A stretch of DNA of 50,594 bases from Bhargavaea beijingensis (GCF_900101985.1 NZ_FNAR01000019.1:1-50594); one strand, 5' to 3'. Positions 37,518 to 46,349 are shown, counted from the first letter of the stretch. The notes: generated by a model not told the origin, from the sequence alone. Numbers and translations are program-made.

Positions 37518-39293
37518 TCAAACCTCTGTACCGGCAAATTCACGGATTGCTTCCAAGAACGGGTCCCCGTACTTCGCCAGTTTGTTTTCCCCGACGCCGT
37601 GGACTTCGAGGAAACTATCCTCATCAACAGGCTTCCGGGCGCACATGTCCTTCAGCGACTTGTCCGAGAAGATGACATACGGCGGAACCCCCGCTTCATC
37701 GGCAAGAGACTTCCGCAGATCACGCAGCTTTTCGAAAAGAGGATCGGCATCGCCAATTGCAACGGTCACGACTGCCTGCTTGCGCGTGACACGTTCGCCA
37801 CCCGTCAAGACTTCTTTGCCTATCGCAGTGACGAAGATGGTCGGAAACTCTCCCTGGCTCACCCCGATCAGGTCGCGTGAAATCATGAAATCAATCAGGT
37901 TCGTCGCTTCCTTCATGCTGTAGTCGCCCTTCAGGATGCCGTAGGTCGACAATTCTTCGAAGCCTCTCTCCTTTACCATCTTGTCTGCAGATCCGCAGAG
38001 CACCTTGGCTGTGATGGCCTTGCCCCACCGCTGGCCCATCCGGATGATGCAGGAAAGCACTTTCTGGGCATCTTCCGTCACATCGATCTGTTCCCGGTCA
38101 TCGGTGCAGTTTCCGCAGCGGCCGCATTTGTCAGTACCCGAATCTCCGAAGTGACGCACGATGTACTGCTGTAGGCAGTCTTCGGTATGGCAGTAGTCCA
38201 CCATTGACTGCAGCTTTTCAAGCTCGCGCGGGATGCCGTCACGGTCGTCCGTCTGGTCAATCAGAAAACGCTGCGTCTGAACGTCCTGCGGAGAATACAG
38301 CAGGATACATTCGCTCGGCAATCCGTCCCGTCCGGCACGCCCGGCCTCCTGATAATAGCTTTCCATGTTTTTCGGAACCTGGTAATGGATGCAATAGCGG
38401 ATATTGGACTTGTCGATGCCCATGCCGAATGCGTTTGTCGCGACCATGATCCGCGCCTCGTCAGTCAGGAACGCATCCTGCGCATCCCGCCGCTCTTCCT
38501 CAGAAAGCCCGGCATGGTATCGTGCCACCGGCAGTCCCGCTTTTTTCATGTTTTCATATAGGGAATCCACGGTTTTGCGTGTAGCCGCATAAATGATTCC
38601 GGCTTCTTCCTGGTTTTTCTTCAGGAAATCTTTGACGAATTTGCCGCGGTCCTGTCCCCGGACAACTGAGAAGGAAAGGTTTTCGCGCTCAAATCCGGTC
38701 AGAACCGTATTGGCCTCCGGTATATTCAGCTGCCGGCAGATGTCCGCCCGTACTTCGGGAGTTGCCGTGGCGGTCAGCGCGAGGATCACCGGCCGCTCGG
38801 GCAGCGCTTCGACAACACTGCCGATCAGCCGATAGCTCGGGCGGAAATCATGGCCCCACTGCGAGATGCAGTGCGCCTCGTCAACCGCCACCATCGGGAT
38901 ATCCATCCGGACCAGGTCCTGGAGAAAGAAGTCAGACTCGAATCGCTCCGGCGCAACATATAGAAGTTTATAGGCCCCCGCCCTTGCCCGCTCCATCGTA
39001 TAGCGGAATTCATCGAGCGACAGCGTGCTATTAATATAGGCCGCAGGGATGCCGATTTCATTCAGTGCATCGACCTGGTCTTTCATCAGCGAGATGAGCG
39101 GGGAGATGACGAGTGTCGTGCCTTCCCTGACGAGCGCAGGAATCTGGTAGCACACCGACTTCCCGCCGCCGGTCGGCATCACACACAGGGTGTCCTCGGC
39201 GGTCAGCACCTGCCCGATCACCCTCTCCTGTCCCGGCCGGAAAGACGGATAGCCAAAATACGTTTTCAGTTGTTCATGCGCCTGCTCAAGCAT
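37518..39293 (-). CDS. recQ: ATP-dependent DNA helicase RecQ
   Basis: The 591-residue helicase has Walker A TGGGKS (41-46), Walker B VDEAHCIS with the RecQ extension WGHDFRP, the zinc-binding cysteines (DKCGRCGNC) and winged-helix RQC region, and a C-terminal HRDC domain. It unwinds DNA in recombination and fork repair. ATG 39293 is preceded by GGAGTG; an ATG six codons earlier overlaps the kinase stop (ATGA) but has no site. It probably shares a transcript with the upstream kinase gene. Confidence 0.95.
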   Translation of the reverse strand: MLEQAHEQLKTYFGYPSFRPGQERVIGQVLTAEDTLCVMPTGGGKSVCYQIPALVREGTTLVISPLISLMKDQVDALNEIGIPAAYINSTLSLDEFRYTMERARAGAYKLLYVAPERFESDFFLQDLVRMDIPMVAVDEAHCISQWGHDFRPSYRLIGSVVEALPERPVILALTATATPEVRADICRQLNIPEANTVLTGFERENLSFSVVRGQDRGKFVKDFLKKNQEEAGIIYAATRKTVDSLYENMKKAGLPVARYHAGLSEEERRDAQDAFLTDEARIMVATNAFGMGIDKSNIRYCIHYQVPKNMESYYQEAGRAGRDGLPSECILLYSPQDVQTQRFLIDQTDDRDGIPRELEKLQSMVDYCHTEDCLQQYIVRHFGDSGTDKCGRCGNCTDDREQIDVTEDAQKVLSCIIRMGQRWGKAITAKVLCGSADKMVKERGFEELSTYGILKGDYSMKEATNLIDFMISRDLIGVSQGEFPTIFVTAIGKEVLTGGERVTRKQAVVTVAIGDADPLFEKLRDLRKSLADEAGVPPYVIFSDKSLKDMCARKPVDEDSFLEVHGVGENKLAKYGDPFLEAIREFAGTEV

Positions 39294-39307
39294 GGTTGAC
39301 ACTCCAA

Positions 39308-39826
39308 TCATGAAGGACGCCGCCCGATTTCCTCAAGAAACCGGCGGACGTCCTTTCTGCTTTTCAATATCATCACTTGTTTGTCAGGACCGAGGCTCTC
39401 CAGTTTTTTGAGAACTCCCGGCCTTTTATATTTCCGATAATTCCAGACCCATTTGACAAATTCAAAATCGAGTCGTTCCGGGCAGTCCTTCTGCATGTCC
39501 GGCCTGGTTTTTCCGTGATACCGGATCCGGCGTCGGATGATTCCATACATGCAGACGCGCCTCGGCATATCCATGAAAATGACCGTATCGGCAGCCTGCA
39601 GCCGAAGATCCATCGTTGCTCCGTAGTTGCCGTCAACAATCCAGCGGTCCCCGTCAAAGAGGTCCCGTTGAATCTCCTTTTGTTCATCCCGTGTCGTAAG
39701 CTTCCACCCCGGCTTCCACAGAAGCGCATCCAGATGAAGGACGGTGGTGCCGAGCCGTTCCCCCAGTTCCCGGGCAAGCGTTGATTTACCCGCTCCGCCC
39801 GGCCCGATCAGCATGATCCGGTCCAT
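39308..39826 (-). CDS. P-loop nucleoside/adenylate kinase-like protein ('topology modulation' family)
   Basis: The 172-residue protein has Walker [10 protein letters not shown] (about 7-15), [11 protein letters not shown] and the [10 protein letters not shown] motif, with a lid-like Arg-rich segment ([16 protein letters not shown]). This matches the FlaR/adenylate-kinase-like family often annotated as DNA topology modulation protein. That name is historical, and small-molecule phosphorylation is more likely. GGGGG lies seven bases before ATG 39826. It ends 14 bases before the recQ start. Confidence 0.82.
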   Translation of the reverse strand: MDRIMLIGPGGAGKSTLARELGERLGTTVLHLDALLWKPGWKLTTRDEQKEIQRDLFDGDRWIVDGNYGATMDLRLQAADTVIFMDMPRRVCMYGIIRRRIRYHGKTRPDMQKDCPERLDFEFVKWVWNYRKYKRPGVLKKLESLGPDKQVMILKSRKDVRRFLEEIGRRPS

Positions 39827-39918
39827 GACGATCCCCCGATTCTTCAGTGTGACTCTCATTATAACGCATCGGCCCCCAGGTTCCCATTCTCTTATTTGAT
39901 TGGGAGACAGCGGGTTTT

Positions 39919-39981
39919 ACGGCCGCAACTCCCGAATTCGCGACCGCACCTCCTGAATTCCTGTCCGCCTCCATTTCCCGT
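39919..39981 (-). repeat. intergenic repeat, copy 2 (21-bp period, TGCGGTCGC core)
   Basis: On the minus strand a 21-base block at 39981-39961 (GAAATGGAGGCGGAC) is followed by two 21-base units beginning GAATTC (39960-39940 and 39939-39919), which agree at most positions and contain TGCGGTCGC and TGCGGCCGT. It is the same element as at 34919-34970, in the other orientation. The gap 39827-40017 holds nothing else I can name. Confidence 0.65.
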
Positions 39982-40017
39982 CCACCCCGCTGCCCGGCAC
40001 ACCAAAAAAATCCCCAT

Positions 40018-40044
40018 CAAAAAGCACCAGCATCTGCCGGTGCT
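40018..40044 (-). terminator. nitronate monooxygenase terminator
   Basis: A 10-bp stem with one wobble pair (40023-40032 with 40035-40044) is followed on the minus strand by TTTTTGA after the stop at 40054. Confidence 0.75.
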
Positions 40045-40053
40045 CCTTTTGCC

Positions 40054-40974
40054 TTAATGAACAATCCCGCTCCGGTCTTCCGATAGCCTGGCGATTGTTG
40101 TTTCGTATTCATCCGCAAGCTTCTCCACAATTTCGGCGACGGTTTCACGCTCGGTGACGTTGGTGACTCCCTGTCCGGCCGACCAGGCATCCCGCCAGGC
40201 CTTGATCTCGTCTTCACCGGAAAAATCGAGCTTGCCCGAGGTCCCCTTCAGGTTTTCCGGGTCAAGCCCCTGCTTAACCAGAGAAGGCGTCAGGAAGTTG
40301 GCCGGCACTCCGCTGATGGCATCAGTGTAAATGATGTCCGCCACCGTTGAATCGATCACCATCTGCTTGTAGTCTTCGAACGCACCGCTTTCCTCCGCTG
40401 CGAGGAAACGGGTGCCGAGATAGGCGTAATCCGCACCCATGGCCCGTGCCGCTGCCACGTCCGCTCCCGAGGACATCGCCCCGGAAAGGATGATTGTCCC
40501 GTCGTAGAACTTTTTCACCGCCGAGACAAAAGCAAACGGATTCAGCAGGCCACCATGCCCTCCTGCGCCCGCGCAGACGAGAATCAGGCCGTCAACGCCA
40601 GTCTGGGCCGCTTTGCTCGCATGCCTGACGTTCGCGACATCCGAATAAACCTTGCCGCCGTAAGCGTGAACCACTTCCACAACCTCTCCCGGATGGCCGA
40701 GGGAGGTGATGACGATCGGCGGTTCGTATTCCCTGATCAGTTCCAAGTCATCCCCATAACGCTGATTCGCTTTTTTGTGGCAGATGAAGTTGACTCCCCA
40801 AGGCATGTCGCCCAGTCCAACCTTTACTTGATGCAGCCATTCCGCGCACTTTGAGACCGGCCTCGCATTCAGCAGCGGGAACGTCCCGATGACGCCCGCC
40901 TTCCCCGATTCGATCACCATTTCCGGATTGGACACCAAAAACATCGGCGCCACGATCACCGGCAGTTTCAGCAT
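40054..40974 (-). CDS. nitronate monooxygenase-family FMN enzyme
   Basis: The 306-residue TIM-barrel protein has KLPVIVAPMFLVSNPEMV at the N-terminus, VCAGAGGHGGLLNPFAFV and the FMN-phosphate region MGADYAYLGTRFLA, typical of 2-nitropropane dioxygenase/nitronate monooxygenases. It oxidises alkyl nitronates or, in some relatives, acts on acyl-type substrates. I prefer ATG 40974 because GGGGTGGGGG lies immediately upstream and the protein then begins like its family. Longer starts at 41007 or 41022 are possible. A FadR-like operator lies upstream. Confidence 0.88.
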   Translation of the reverse strand: MLKLPVIVAPMFLVSNPEMVIESGKAGVIGTFPLLNARPVSKCAEWLHQVKVGLGDMPWGVNFICHKKANQRYGDDLELIREYEPPIVITSLGHPGEVVEVVHAYGGKVYSDVANVRHASKAAQTGVDGLILVCAGAGGHGGLLNPFAFVSAVKKFYDGTIILSGAMSSGADVAAARAMGADYAYLGTRFLAAEESGAFEDYKQMVIDSTVADIIYTDAISGVPANFLTPSLVKQGLDPENLKGTSGKLDFSGEDEIKAWRDAWSAGQGVTNVTERETVAEIVEKLADEYETTIARLSEDRSGIVH

Positions 40975-41043
40975 ATCCCCCACCCCTTTACAATCGATTG
41001 AAAACATTGACTCTTCCTTCATTTTCAACTTCCGGAGAACGAC

Positions 41044-41074
41044 TGTCAAGGAAAAATGAATGAATGTTCATTCT
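41044..41074 (-). promoter_or_regulatory. FadR (TetR-type)-like operator and promoter of the nitronate monooxygenase gene
   Basis: TGAATGAATGTTCATTCT (41057-41074) matches the Bacillus FadR/YsiA operator pattern TGAATGA-N4-TCATTCA except at the last base. A TTGACA box on the minus strand (41049-41044) lies beside it, with a poor -10 (GAAAAT) 17 bases on. This suggests fatty-acyl-CoA control of the gene. Confidence 0.6.
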
Positions 41075-41196
41075 TTAATGCGTACCATTCTATTTCCATC
41101 GACAATAAATTGTAAGATATCACTCAACGCTTTCCCCTACAAACAAACAAGGAAATCCGCTATAATGGGCTTATTCTGACTTAGGAGTTGACGGTC

Positions 41197-42933
41197 TTGA
41201 AGCCGATTTCCAAACTACCTACCAAAGTGTTTCTTGTCGTATTGCTACTCGTCACGACGGTCGGTGGTGCCGGGTGGTTTTGGTATAACAGCACCCGGCC
41301 GGCCGAGGTCCCGTTCGCAAAAATCCAGGAACTGGTCCAAACTGACGCCGGCGCGATGACTCTCACCGAATCGGCTTCCGGAACACTGACACTCAAGACG
41401 CCGGACGGCACGTATCGCACGAACGTGCCGCCAAACAGCCAGAGCGTCGAACAGCTGGTTGTCAATCACGCGGTAAATTATGAGTACTCCAAGCAAAGCA
41501 CAGCAGACCGGCTGCTCCTCGCCGGGATTTTAGGCGTGATCGCGGCAACGTTTTTCATCCTTTACCGAAAGGGTAAGCTCGGCACAGCTTCCTCGATGAA
41601 GCAGAGTGCGGCAAAGGCTGCTCCGCTCCCGGATGTCACACTTGACGATATCGGCGGCATCCCGGATGAGATGAAAGACGAAATCGGACAGGCGCTTGCA
41701 GTCCTGAAGGATCCGAAGGCCGCTGAAGAAGTCGGTTTGACGCCTCCACGGGGCATCTTGCTCTACGGGCCTCCGGGCACCGGGAAAACGCTCCTTGCAC
41801 AGGCCATTGCCCGGGAAATCGGGGCGACCTTCTTTTCCTCAAGCGGTGCGGCATTCACCGAAATGTTCGTCGGCGTCGGGGCTTCCCGCGTCCGCACCCT
41901 TTTCCAGAACGCCCGCAAACAGCGGCCGGCCGTCATCTTCATCGATGAGGTCGATGCGCTTGCCGGAAAACGGAAGCAGCACGGCGGCGAGGAATCGGAA
42001 AAGACCCTTACCGAACTTCTGGTCCAACTGGACGGCGGCAACGACAACGACGGCATCCTATTTATCGCGGCGACGAACCGGAAAGACATGCTGGATGATG
42101 CGTTCGTGCGTCCGGGAAGGATCGACTTCGAGTTCCAGGTTCCGCTTCCGGACACCCAAGGACGCCGTGAAATCATCGACATCCATACAAAAGGCAAAGT
42201 TTTCGCTCCGGAAGTCGCCGCATCATTTGACGCGCTGGCGGAAAGCACATCCGGCTTTTCCGGCGCCGAGCTGAGCTCCCTCTTCGAGATGGCGAGCCGG
42301 CGGGCACTGCGGGACGGCCGGACCGAAATCGCGAAGCCGGACCTTGACTTTGCGATCGACCGCACCATTCTCGGCAGCACTGCCCGCTCGCTGAACGACC
42401 CCCGAACAAAGCGCCGTGTCGCCATCCACGAAGCCGGACATGCACTTGTCCAGGCACTTACGAACCCGGGCTCCGTCCGGAAAGCGACCATCATTCCCCG
42501 CGGCATGGCCCTCGGCTACGTTGCGCCGCTGCAGAAGGAACTGCATCTTTCGACCGTGAGCGAGCAGCTTGACCGCGTCGCGATGATTCTCGCGGGCGGC
42601 GTCGCCGAACGGATCCACCTCGGCGAGCACAGCATCGGCGTCGGCGGCGACGTCCAGCAGGCAAAGCATCTGCTCGAGGAAATGGTGGACACCGGCCTTC
42701 TTCAAGAAGGGTTCCAACTCACGTTCAACAATAACGAAAAAGAAGCGCGCATGCAGGAACTGTTCAACGAAGCGCTTGAGATGGCCGAGTTGCTCATCAA
42801 GAGCCACCCGGCCGAATACGCACGGCTCGTCGATGCGCTCATGACAAAAGAAACGATCGACGGCGATGAAATCCAGGAAATTGTCGGATACAAGAAAGTG
42901 GTCCGCGACGACCTGGTTGCCTTTGAAGCATAA
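41197..42933 (+). CDS. FtsH-like membrane AAA+ zinc metalloprotease
   Basis: The 578-residue protein has a membrane helix (about 9-27), a short external domain (about 30-100), a second helix (about 106-123), an AAA module (GPPGTGKT 191-198, pore loop FVGVGASRVR, FIDEVDALAG, RPGRID) and a zinc protease domain with HEAGH (411-415) and the third ligand Asp485 (GGDVQQA). All catalytic residues are present, yet it is about 60 residues shorter than Bacillus FtsH and stands alone, so it is likely a paralogue of the housekeeping FtsH. A TTG at 41197 is nine bases after TAGGAG. A TATAAT (41161-41166) lies just upstream. Confidence 0.88.
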   Translation: MKPISKLPTKVFLVVLLLVTTVGGAGWFWYNSTRPAEVPFAKIQELVQTDAGAMTLTESASGTLTLKTPDGTYRTNVPPNSQSVEQLVVNHAVNYEYSKQSTADRLLLAGILGVIAATFFILYRKGKLGTASSMKQSAAKAAPLPDVTLDDIGGIPDEMKDEIGQALAVLKDPKAAEEVGLTPPRGILLYGPPGTGKTLLAQAIAREIGATFFSSSGAAFTEMFVGVGASRVRTLFQNARKQRPAVIFIDEVDALAGKRKQHGGEESEKTLTELLVQLDGGNDNDGILFIAATNRKDMLDDAFVRPGRIDFEFQVPLPDTQGRREIIDIHTKGKVFAPEVAASFDALAESTSGFSGAELSSLFEMASRRALRDGRTEIAKPDLDFAIDRTILGSTARSLNDPRTKRRVAIHEAGHALVQALTNPGSVRKATIIPRGMALGYVAPLQKELHLSTVSEQLDRVAMILAGGVAERIHLGEHSIGVGGDVQQAKHLLEEMVDTGLLQEGFQLTFNNNEKEARMQELFNEALEMAELLIKSHPAEYARLVDALMTKETIDGDEIQEIVGYKKVVRDDLVAFEA

Positions 42934-42936
42934 GTG

Positions 42937-42965
42937 AACGCCTCCCGGTGACGGGAGGCGTTTTG
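42937..42965. terminator. bidirectional terminator
   Basis: A perfect 11-bp stem (42937-42947 with 42952-42962, loop GTGA) is followed by TT, between the convergent FtsH-like and YqcI/YcgG genes. Confidence 0.85.
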
Positions 42966-42979
42966 CGTTGCAAGGCGTT

Positions 42980-43714
42980 TCAGTCCATGTCCTTATGCCT
43001 GAACGGGCACTTGCCTTCGATCGGAATCGCATCGTCGCCGATGAAGAACTGTTTCCATTCGTTGTGTGTGGGATCACCGAAGTGGCTGATGTCCGGGTGC
43101 TTCGGCAGGTTGTCCCATTTCTCAACACGCTCGCGGACTTTTTCACGTGAATTGATGCCGCCGGGCTCGGTCCCTTCCAGCCCCTTGAAGATTTTCCTGG
43201 GCTGGAATCCGAGAACCATCGCATTGCCGAGGTCGCGCGTCTTCCGCTGCTTATAGGCCGGTGCATTGCCGAAGACGAAAATCGGTTCTCCGCCAAAGCG
43301 GAAATCCCACAGATGATGGTCCGGATCCTTCGGTGCATCCTCCGGCCATTCCACCGGGTCCTGTTCGTGCAAGTACTGGAGGATCTCCCAAAACTCTTTC
43401 CGGTAATCTTCCAGCGTGCCCTCTTCCTCAAACGGTTCAACAAACACAAAGAATCCATGTCTCTTGTGCTTCGGTTTTTCGAAAAGCTTCAGGAATTCCG
43501 TCAGTGCCTGCGGCAGGTTGGACCAGTCCTCCCTCTCAATATAGGCATACCGCAACTCCCCGCCAAGTTCTGCAGCCATCCCGAAGTAGCAAGGAAACGT
43601 TTTGTTCGTCACCGTTTTCCGGAATGTATCATATTCACGCAGCAGCCATTCAGGGAGATCCTTCCTGGTGCTGAAGTCTTCCTTTACAAGCATCTTATTT
43701 TCCAATGTGTTCAT
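42980..43714 (-). CDS. YqcI/YcgG family protein
   Basis: The 244-residue soluble protein matches the YqcI/YcgG family: PCYFGMAAELGGELRYAYIE near residues 41-60, HHLWDFRFGGEPIFVFGNAP in the middle and a C-terminal KCPFRH. The conserved Cys/His may bind heme or metal, but function is not settled. GGAGGGG lies seven bases before the ATG. Single gene convergent with the FtsH-like gene. Confidence 0.86.
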   Translation of the reverse strand: MNTLENKMLVKEDFSTRKDLPEWLLREYDTFRKTVTNKTFPCYFGMAAELGGELRYAYIEREDWSNLPQALTEFLKLFEKPKHKRHGFFVFVEPFEEEGTLEDYRKEFWEILQYLHEQDPVEWPEDAPKDPDHHLWDFRFGGEPIFVFGNAPAYKQRKTRDLGNAMVLGFQPRKIFKGLEGTEPGGINSREKVRERVEKWDNLPKHPDISHFGDPTHNEWKQFFIGDDAIPIEGKCPFRHKDMD

Positions 43715-43837
43715 GATGACCCCTCCGTCTGTTGTCTATACTATTATGCCCTTTTTGACCCGAACAAAAACGGTTTTGATAGGAATCGGCCGGTGATGTG
43801 CAGAACTACTATAAGTGACGGACGAAGGAGGCGGCAA

Positions 43838-44314
43838 ATGAAAGGCAGGATGGTCAAAAGGACATTTAGGTTGGTGGGCATTAAAGGGAAAGGGGCATTT
43901 GAGGAATTTGGCGCGATTGTTCCGGGCGTCGCCCGCGAAGTCATGTCGCGGTCGGGGGAAATCGGGCCGGCAGCAGTTACTGAAATCGCTATATTCGAGC
44001 CTAAGAAAAGCGTTGACCAACCGGAAGGAGAATTTTGCGTGGGCCTGATGGTGGAAGGTCCCGCACGGAACGTGCCCCTCGGAATGAGTTATTGTGAAAT
44101 TGAGGGGGATTACGCCACGGCAAGAGGAAAGATGGAAGGCCTAAATCAGTTACACACTGATTTGCTGAGTTGGGCAGCCTGCAACGGGCATCAGATGGAC
44201 ACAGAAAAACGGATCATCGAAGTTTATTATCCGGCAGATTCCGGCGAAGAAGTCGAGATCTTCTTGCCGATGCTGGTCAGCCGTGCAAACAACCGATCTT
44301 CTCTTTATTCGTGA
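43838..44314 (+). CDS. GyrI-like / AraC effector-binding domain protein
   Basis: The 158-residue protein consists of one GyrI-like small-molecule binding domain (FRLVGIKGKGAFEEFGAIVPG at the start; IEVYYPADSGEEVEIFLPM at the end) with no DNA-binding part. Such stand-alone domains bind hydrophobic or cationic compounds, and some act as drug sequestrants or hydrolases. AAGGAGG is six bases before ATG 43838. Single gene followed by a repeat region. Confidence 0.75.
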   Translation: MKGRMVKRTFRLVGIKGKGAFEEFGAIVPGVAREVMSRSGEIGPAAVTEIAIFEPKKSVDQPEGEFCVGLMVEGPARNVPLGMSYCEIEGDYATARGKMEGLNQLHTDLLSWAACNGHQMDTEKRIIEVYYPADSGEEVEIFLPMLVSRANNRSSLYS

Positions 44315-44396
44315 ATGTTAAGCTTTTTTCTTTGAGTGTTAAGTAAACCGGTTCGAATGTTAAGCAATCCTCTTTGAGTGTTAAGCAACACCGGCC
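44313..44396 (+). repeat. intergenic tandem repeat, 2 x 42 bp built from 4 x 21 bp
   Basis: Units of 21 bases start at 44313, 44334, 44355 and 44376 and alternate GAATGTTAAGC and GAGTGTTAAG at their 5' ends. The 42-base halves agree well, including CTTTGAGTGTTAAG. TTCTTTGAGTG also occurs in the repeat at 34940. It lies between the GyrI-like stop and the ilvE terminator and encodes nothing. Confidence 0.75.
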
Positions 44397-44416
44397 TTTC
44401 CGATCAGGCGCATTAC

Positions 44417-44443
44417 AAAAAGCTCCCGCAGGGGGAGCTTTTT
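44417..44443. terminator. ilvE terminator
   Basis: An 11-bp stem (44417-44427 with 44433-44443) has A and T runs at its ends, just after the ilvE stop. Confidence 0.88.
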
Positions 44444-44448
44444 AATGA

Positions 44449-45543
44449 TTAATTGCGGACGGCCGCTTCTTCACGGATTTCCGTGACCCAGTTGAACGGA
44501 TCTTCTTTTAAGCCGCTCTGGAGCCCGGTCAGCTCTTCATAAAGTTTGGACGACAGTTCGCCGGCCTGGCCGCCGTTGATGGTGAAGGCTTCCCCTTTCC
44601 AGCTGAATTCGCCGATCGGAGAAATCACGGCCGCTGTTCCGGTACCGAATGCTTCCTTCAGGCGTCCTTCCTGCTGGGCGGTTTTGATTTCCTGCATCGA
44701 GATCCGGCGCTCGGTCACCGGAATGCCCCAGTGCTTCAGCATCTCAATGATCGACTTGCGCGTGATGCCGCCGAGGATGCTGCCGTTTAGCGCCGGTGTG
44801 ATGACTTCGCCGCCAATTTTAAAGAAGACGTTCATGCTGCCGACTTCCTCGACGTATTTCTTTTCCACGCCATCGAGCCAGAGCACTTGGGAATAACCCA
44901 TCTTCTCCGCCACTGCTTGCGCCTTGAGTGAAGCGGCGTAGTTGCCTGCCGTTTTCGCCGCGCCTGTGCCGCCTGCCACCGCACGGACGAATTCGTTCTC
45001 GACAAGGATTTTTACGGGAGCGATCCCTTCCTTGTAGTACATCCCGACCGGAGACAGGATGATGATGAACTGATACGTGAGCGATGGCGCGACACCGAGA
45101 TGAGGCTCGGTCGCAATCATGTAGGGGCGGATGTAGAGGGAGGTTCCCTCGGCTTCAGGCACCCAGTCCCTGTCAATCTTGATGAGCGTCTTTAGGGCTT
45201 CCAGCGCATGTTCCTCATTGATCTGAGGCATGCACAGACGGTCGCAAGATTCATTCATCCGGCGGAAGTTTTCTTCCGGCCGGAAAAGTCGGATCGCGCC
45301 GTCTTTAGCACGGTATGCTTTCAGGCCTTCGAATACGGTCTGTCCGTAATGGAAGATGATCGCGGACGGATCGAGCGTAATCGGCTCGTACGGGACGATC
45401 CGGTGATCGTGCCAGCCAATCCCCTCCGTGTAATCCGCGATGAACATATGGTCTGTGAAGTTGCGCCCGAAAGCAATGCCGTCCGTGGATGGCTTGGCTT
45501 TGCGTTTTTGGCTTTCATTGATGCTGATCTGCATGTTCTCCAT
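44449..45543 (-). CDS. ilvE: branched-chain amino acid aminotransferase
   Basis: The 364-residue fold-type IV PLP enzyme has the PLP lysine Lys197 in GGTGAAKTAGNYA and GTGTAAVISP near the C-terminus. It transfers the amino group to or from Leu, Ile and Val. The length and KIDRDWVPE block match the longer (BCAT type II) form. The start at 45543 has GGAGG ten bases upstream; an ATG three codons later is possible. A CodY-like box lies about 80 bases upstream. Confidence 0.94.
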   Translation of the reverse strand: MENMQISINESQKRKAKPSTDGIAFGRNFTDHMFIADYTEGIGWHDHRIVPYEPITLDPSAIIFHYGQTVFEGLKAYRAKDGAIRLFRPEENFRRMNESCDRLCMPQINEEHALEALKTLIKIDRDWVPEAEGTSLYIRPYMIATEPHLGVAPSLTYQFIIILSPVGMYYKEGIAPVKILVENEFVRAVAGGTGAAKTAGNYAASLKAQAVAEKMGYSQVLWLDGVEKKYVEEVGSMNVFFKIGGEVITPALNGSILGGITRKSIIEMLKHWGIPVTERRISMQEIKTAQQEGRLKEAFGTGTAAVISPIGEFSWKGEAFTINGGQAGELSSKLYEELTGLQSGLKEDPFNWVTEIREEAAVRN

Positions 45544-45622
45544 CAAACATCTTCCTCCTCGATATTCAAGGTACGCGATATATCGTATACTCATGAAAAA
45601 GAAATAATGACCTTATTATACA

Positions 45623-45637
45623 TATTTTCAGACAGAT
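45623..45637. promoter_or_regulatory. CodY-like box upstream of ilvE
   Basis: TATTTTCAGACAGAT matches 11 of 15 positions of the CodY consensus. It overlaps a TATAAT on the minus strand (45613-45618 region). Control of branched-chain aminotransferase genes by CodY is known in Bacillus; here it is inferred. Confidence 0.4.
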
Positions 45638-45814
45638 TGAAATACTTTTGCACAAAATATTTATTTCACAAAAATATGTCCGCGGAAATATTCAATAACA
45701 GCCGTTTTTTTGCTGGTATGCCCGCAGAATCCGTTTGATTGCACGGAAGAGACACTTCCGGCGCAACTTTTTGCAAATGGAGTAAAGGCAATCGAACCGT
45801 TTAAACGGATGCAC

Positions 45815-45843
45815 GAAAAAACCGGCACCCGCCCGGTACCGGT
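45815..45843 (-). terminator. terminator of the frameshifted small gene
   Basis: A 9-bp stem with one wobble pair (45821-45829 with 45835-45843) is followed on the minus strand by TTTTTTC. It sits 11 bases after the stop of the second reading frame (45854), not the first. The gap 45660-45814 shows no supported gene. Confidence 0.8.
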
Positions 45844-45853
45844 CAGTTTTCGT

Positions 45854-46211
45854 TTATGCAACTGCAATCTTTTCGGCCATCTCTTCACTCGGCAAAACAA
45901 GTTTCGGGAAGCGTTCATAGACAGGCTCCAAGCTTGGCCACAATCTCTTCAATCTCGGCCGGATCACTGAACGGATAATGGAAATAGTACGAACCCCGCT
46001 CGGTTTCGAGCAAGACTTCAAACACCTGCATGACCTGTTTCCTGACCGAGTCCTCATCACCCATCAGCACTTCTTCCGCCCCGAACCCGTTTTCAGGCGA
46101 CTGGCTCACGAACAGGTTTCCCGGATGCACCTCCGCATCGAATCCCATCGCCGCCGCTACAAATTCATCGATGGTTTTCAAGGTTTCCAACCACATCCCC
46201 TCCCGTTTCAT
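45854..46211 (-). pseudogene. small conserved-looking gene interrupted by a frameshift
   Basis: The first frame reads from about 46211 (ATG) or 46190 (TTG with GGGAGGGG upstream) to ...EIEEIVAKLGACL and stops at 45915. In another frame the DNA from about 45930 continues EPVYERFPKLVLPSEEMAEK and stops at 45854, just before a terminator. Removing one G in the run at about 45929 would join KL to EPVYER and give a single protein of about 115 residues. It may be a real mutation or a sequencing error. The protein is acidic and soluble; I do not recognise a family. Confidence 0.6.
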
Positions 46212-46313
46212 ACAATATTCCCATAAAACCAGACAAAAAACCGATAAAAACAGGATTTTTGGAAATTAACAGAGTGAAGTGTGTTTTTCCGGCCTGAACA
46301 TCGGCCTTCACGC

Positions 46314-46343
46314 CAAAAAAGAGGACCGTTCCGGACGGCCCTC
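46314..46343 (-). terminator. terminator of the symporter-ligase-MaoC operon
   Basis: An 8-bp stem with one G-T pair on the minus strand (46321-46328 with 46336-46343) is followed by TTTTTT, just after the MaoC stop. Confidence 0.8.
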
Positions 46344-46349
46344 AACTCA

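Noticed and set aside
45661-45918. 85-codon minus-strand frame downstream of the frameshifted gene
   Set aside because: It contains the terminator of the preceding gene and reads through AT-rich intergenic DNA with a Cys/Arg/Ser-rich product, so it is not supported.
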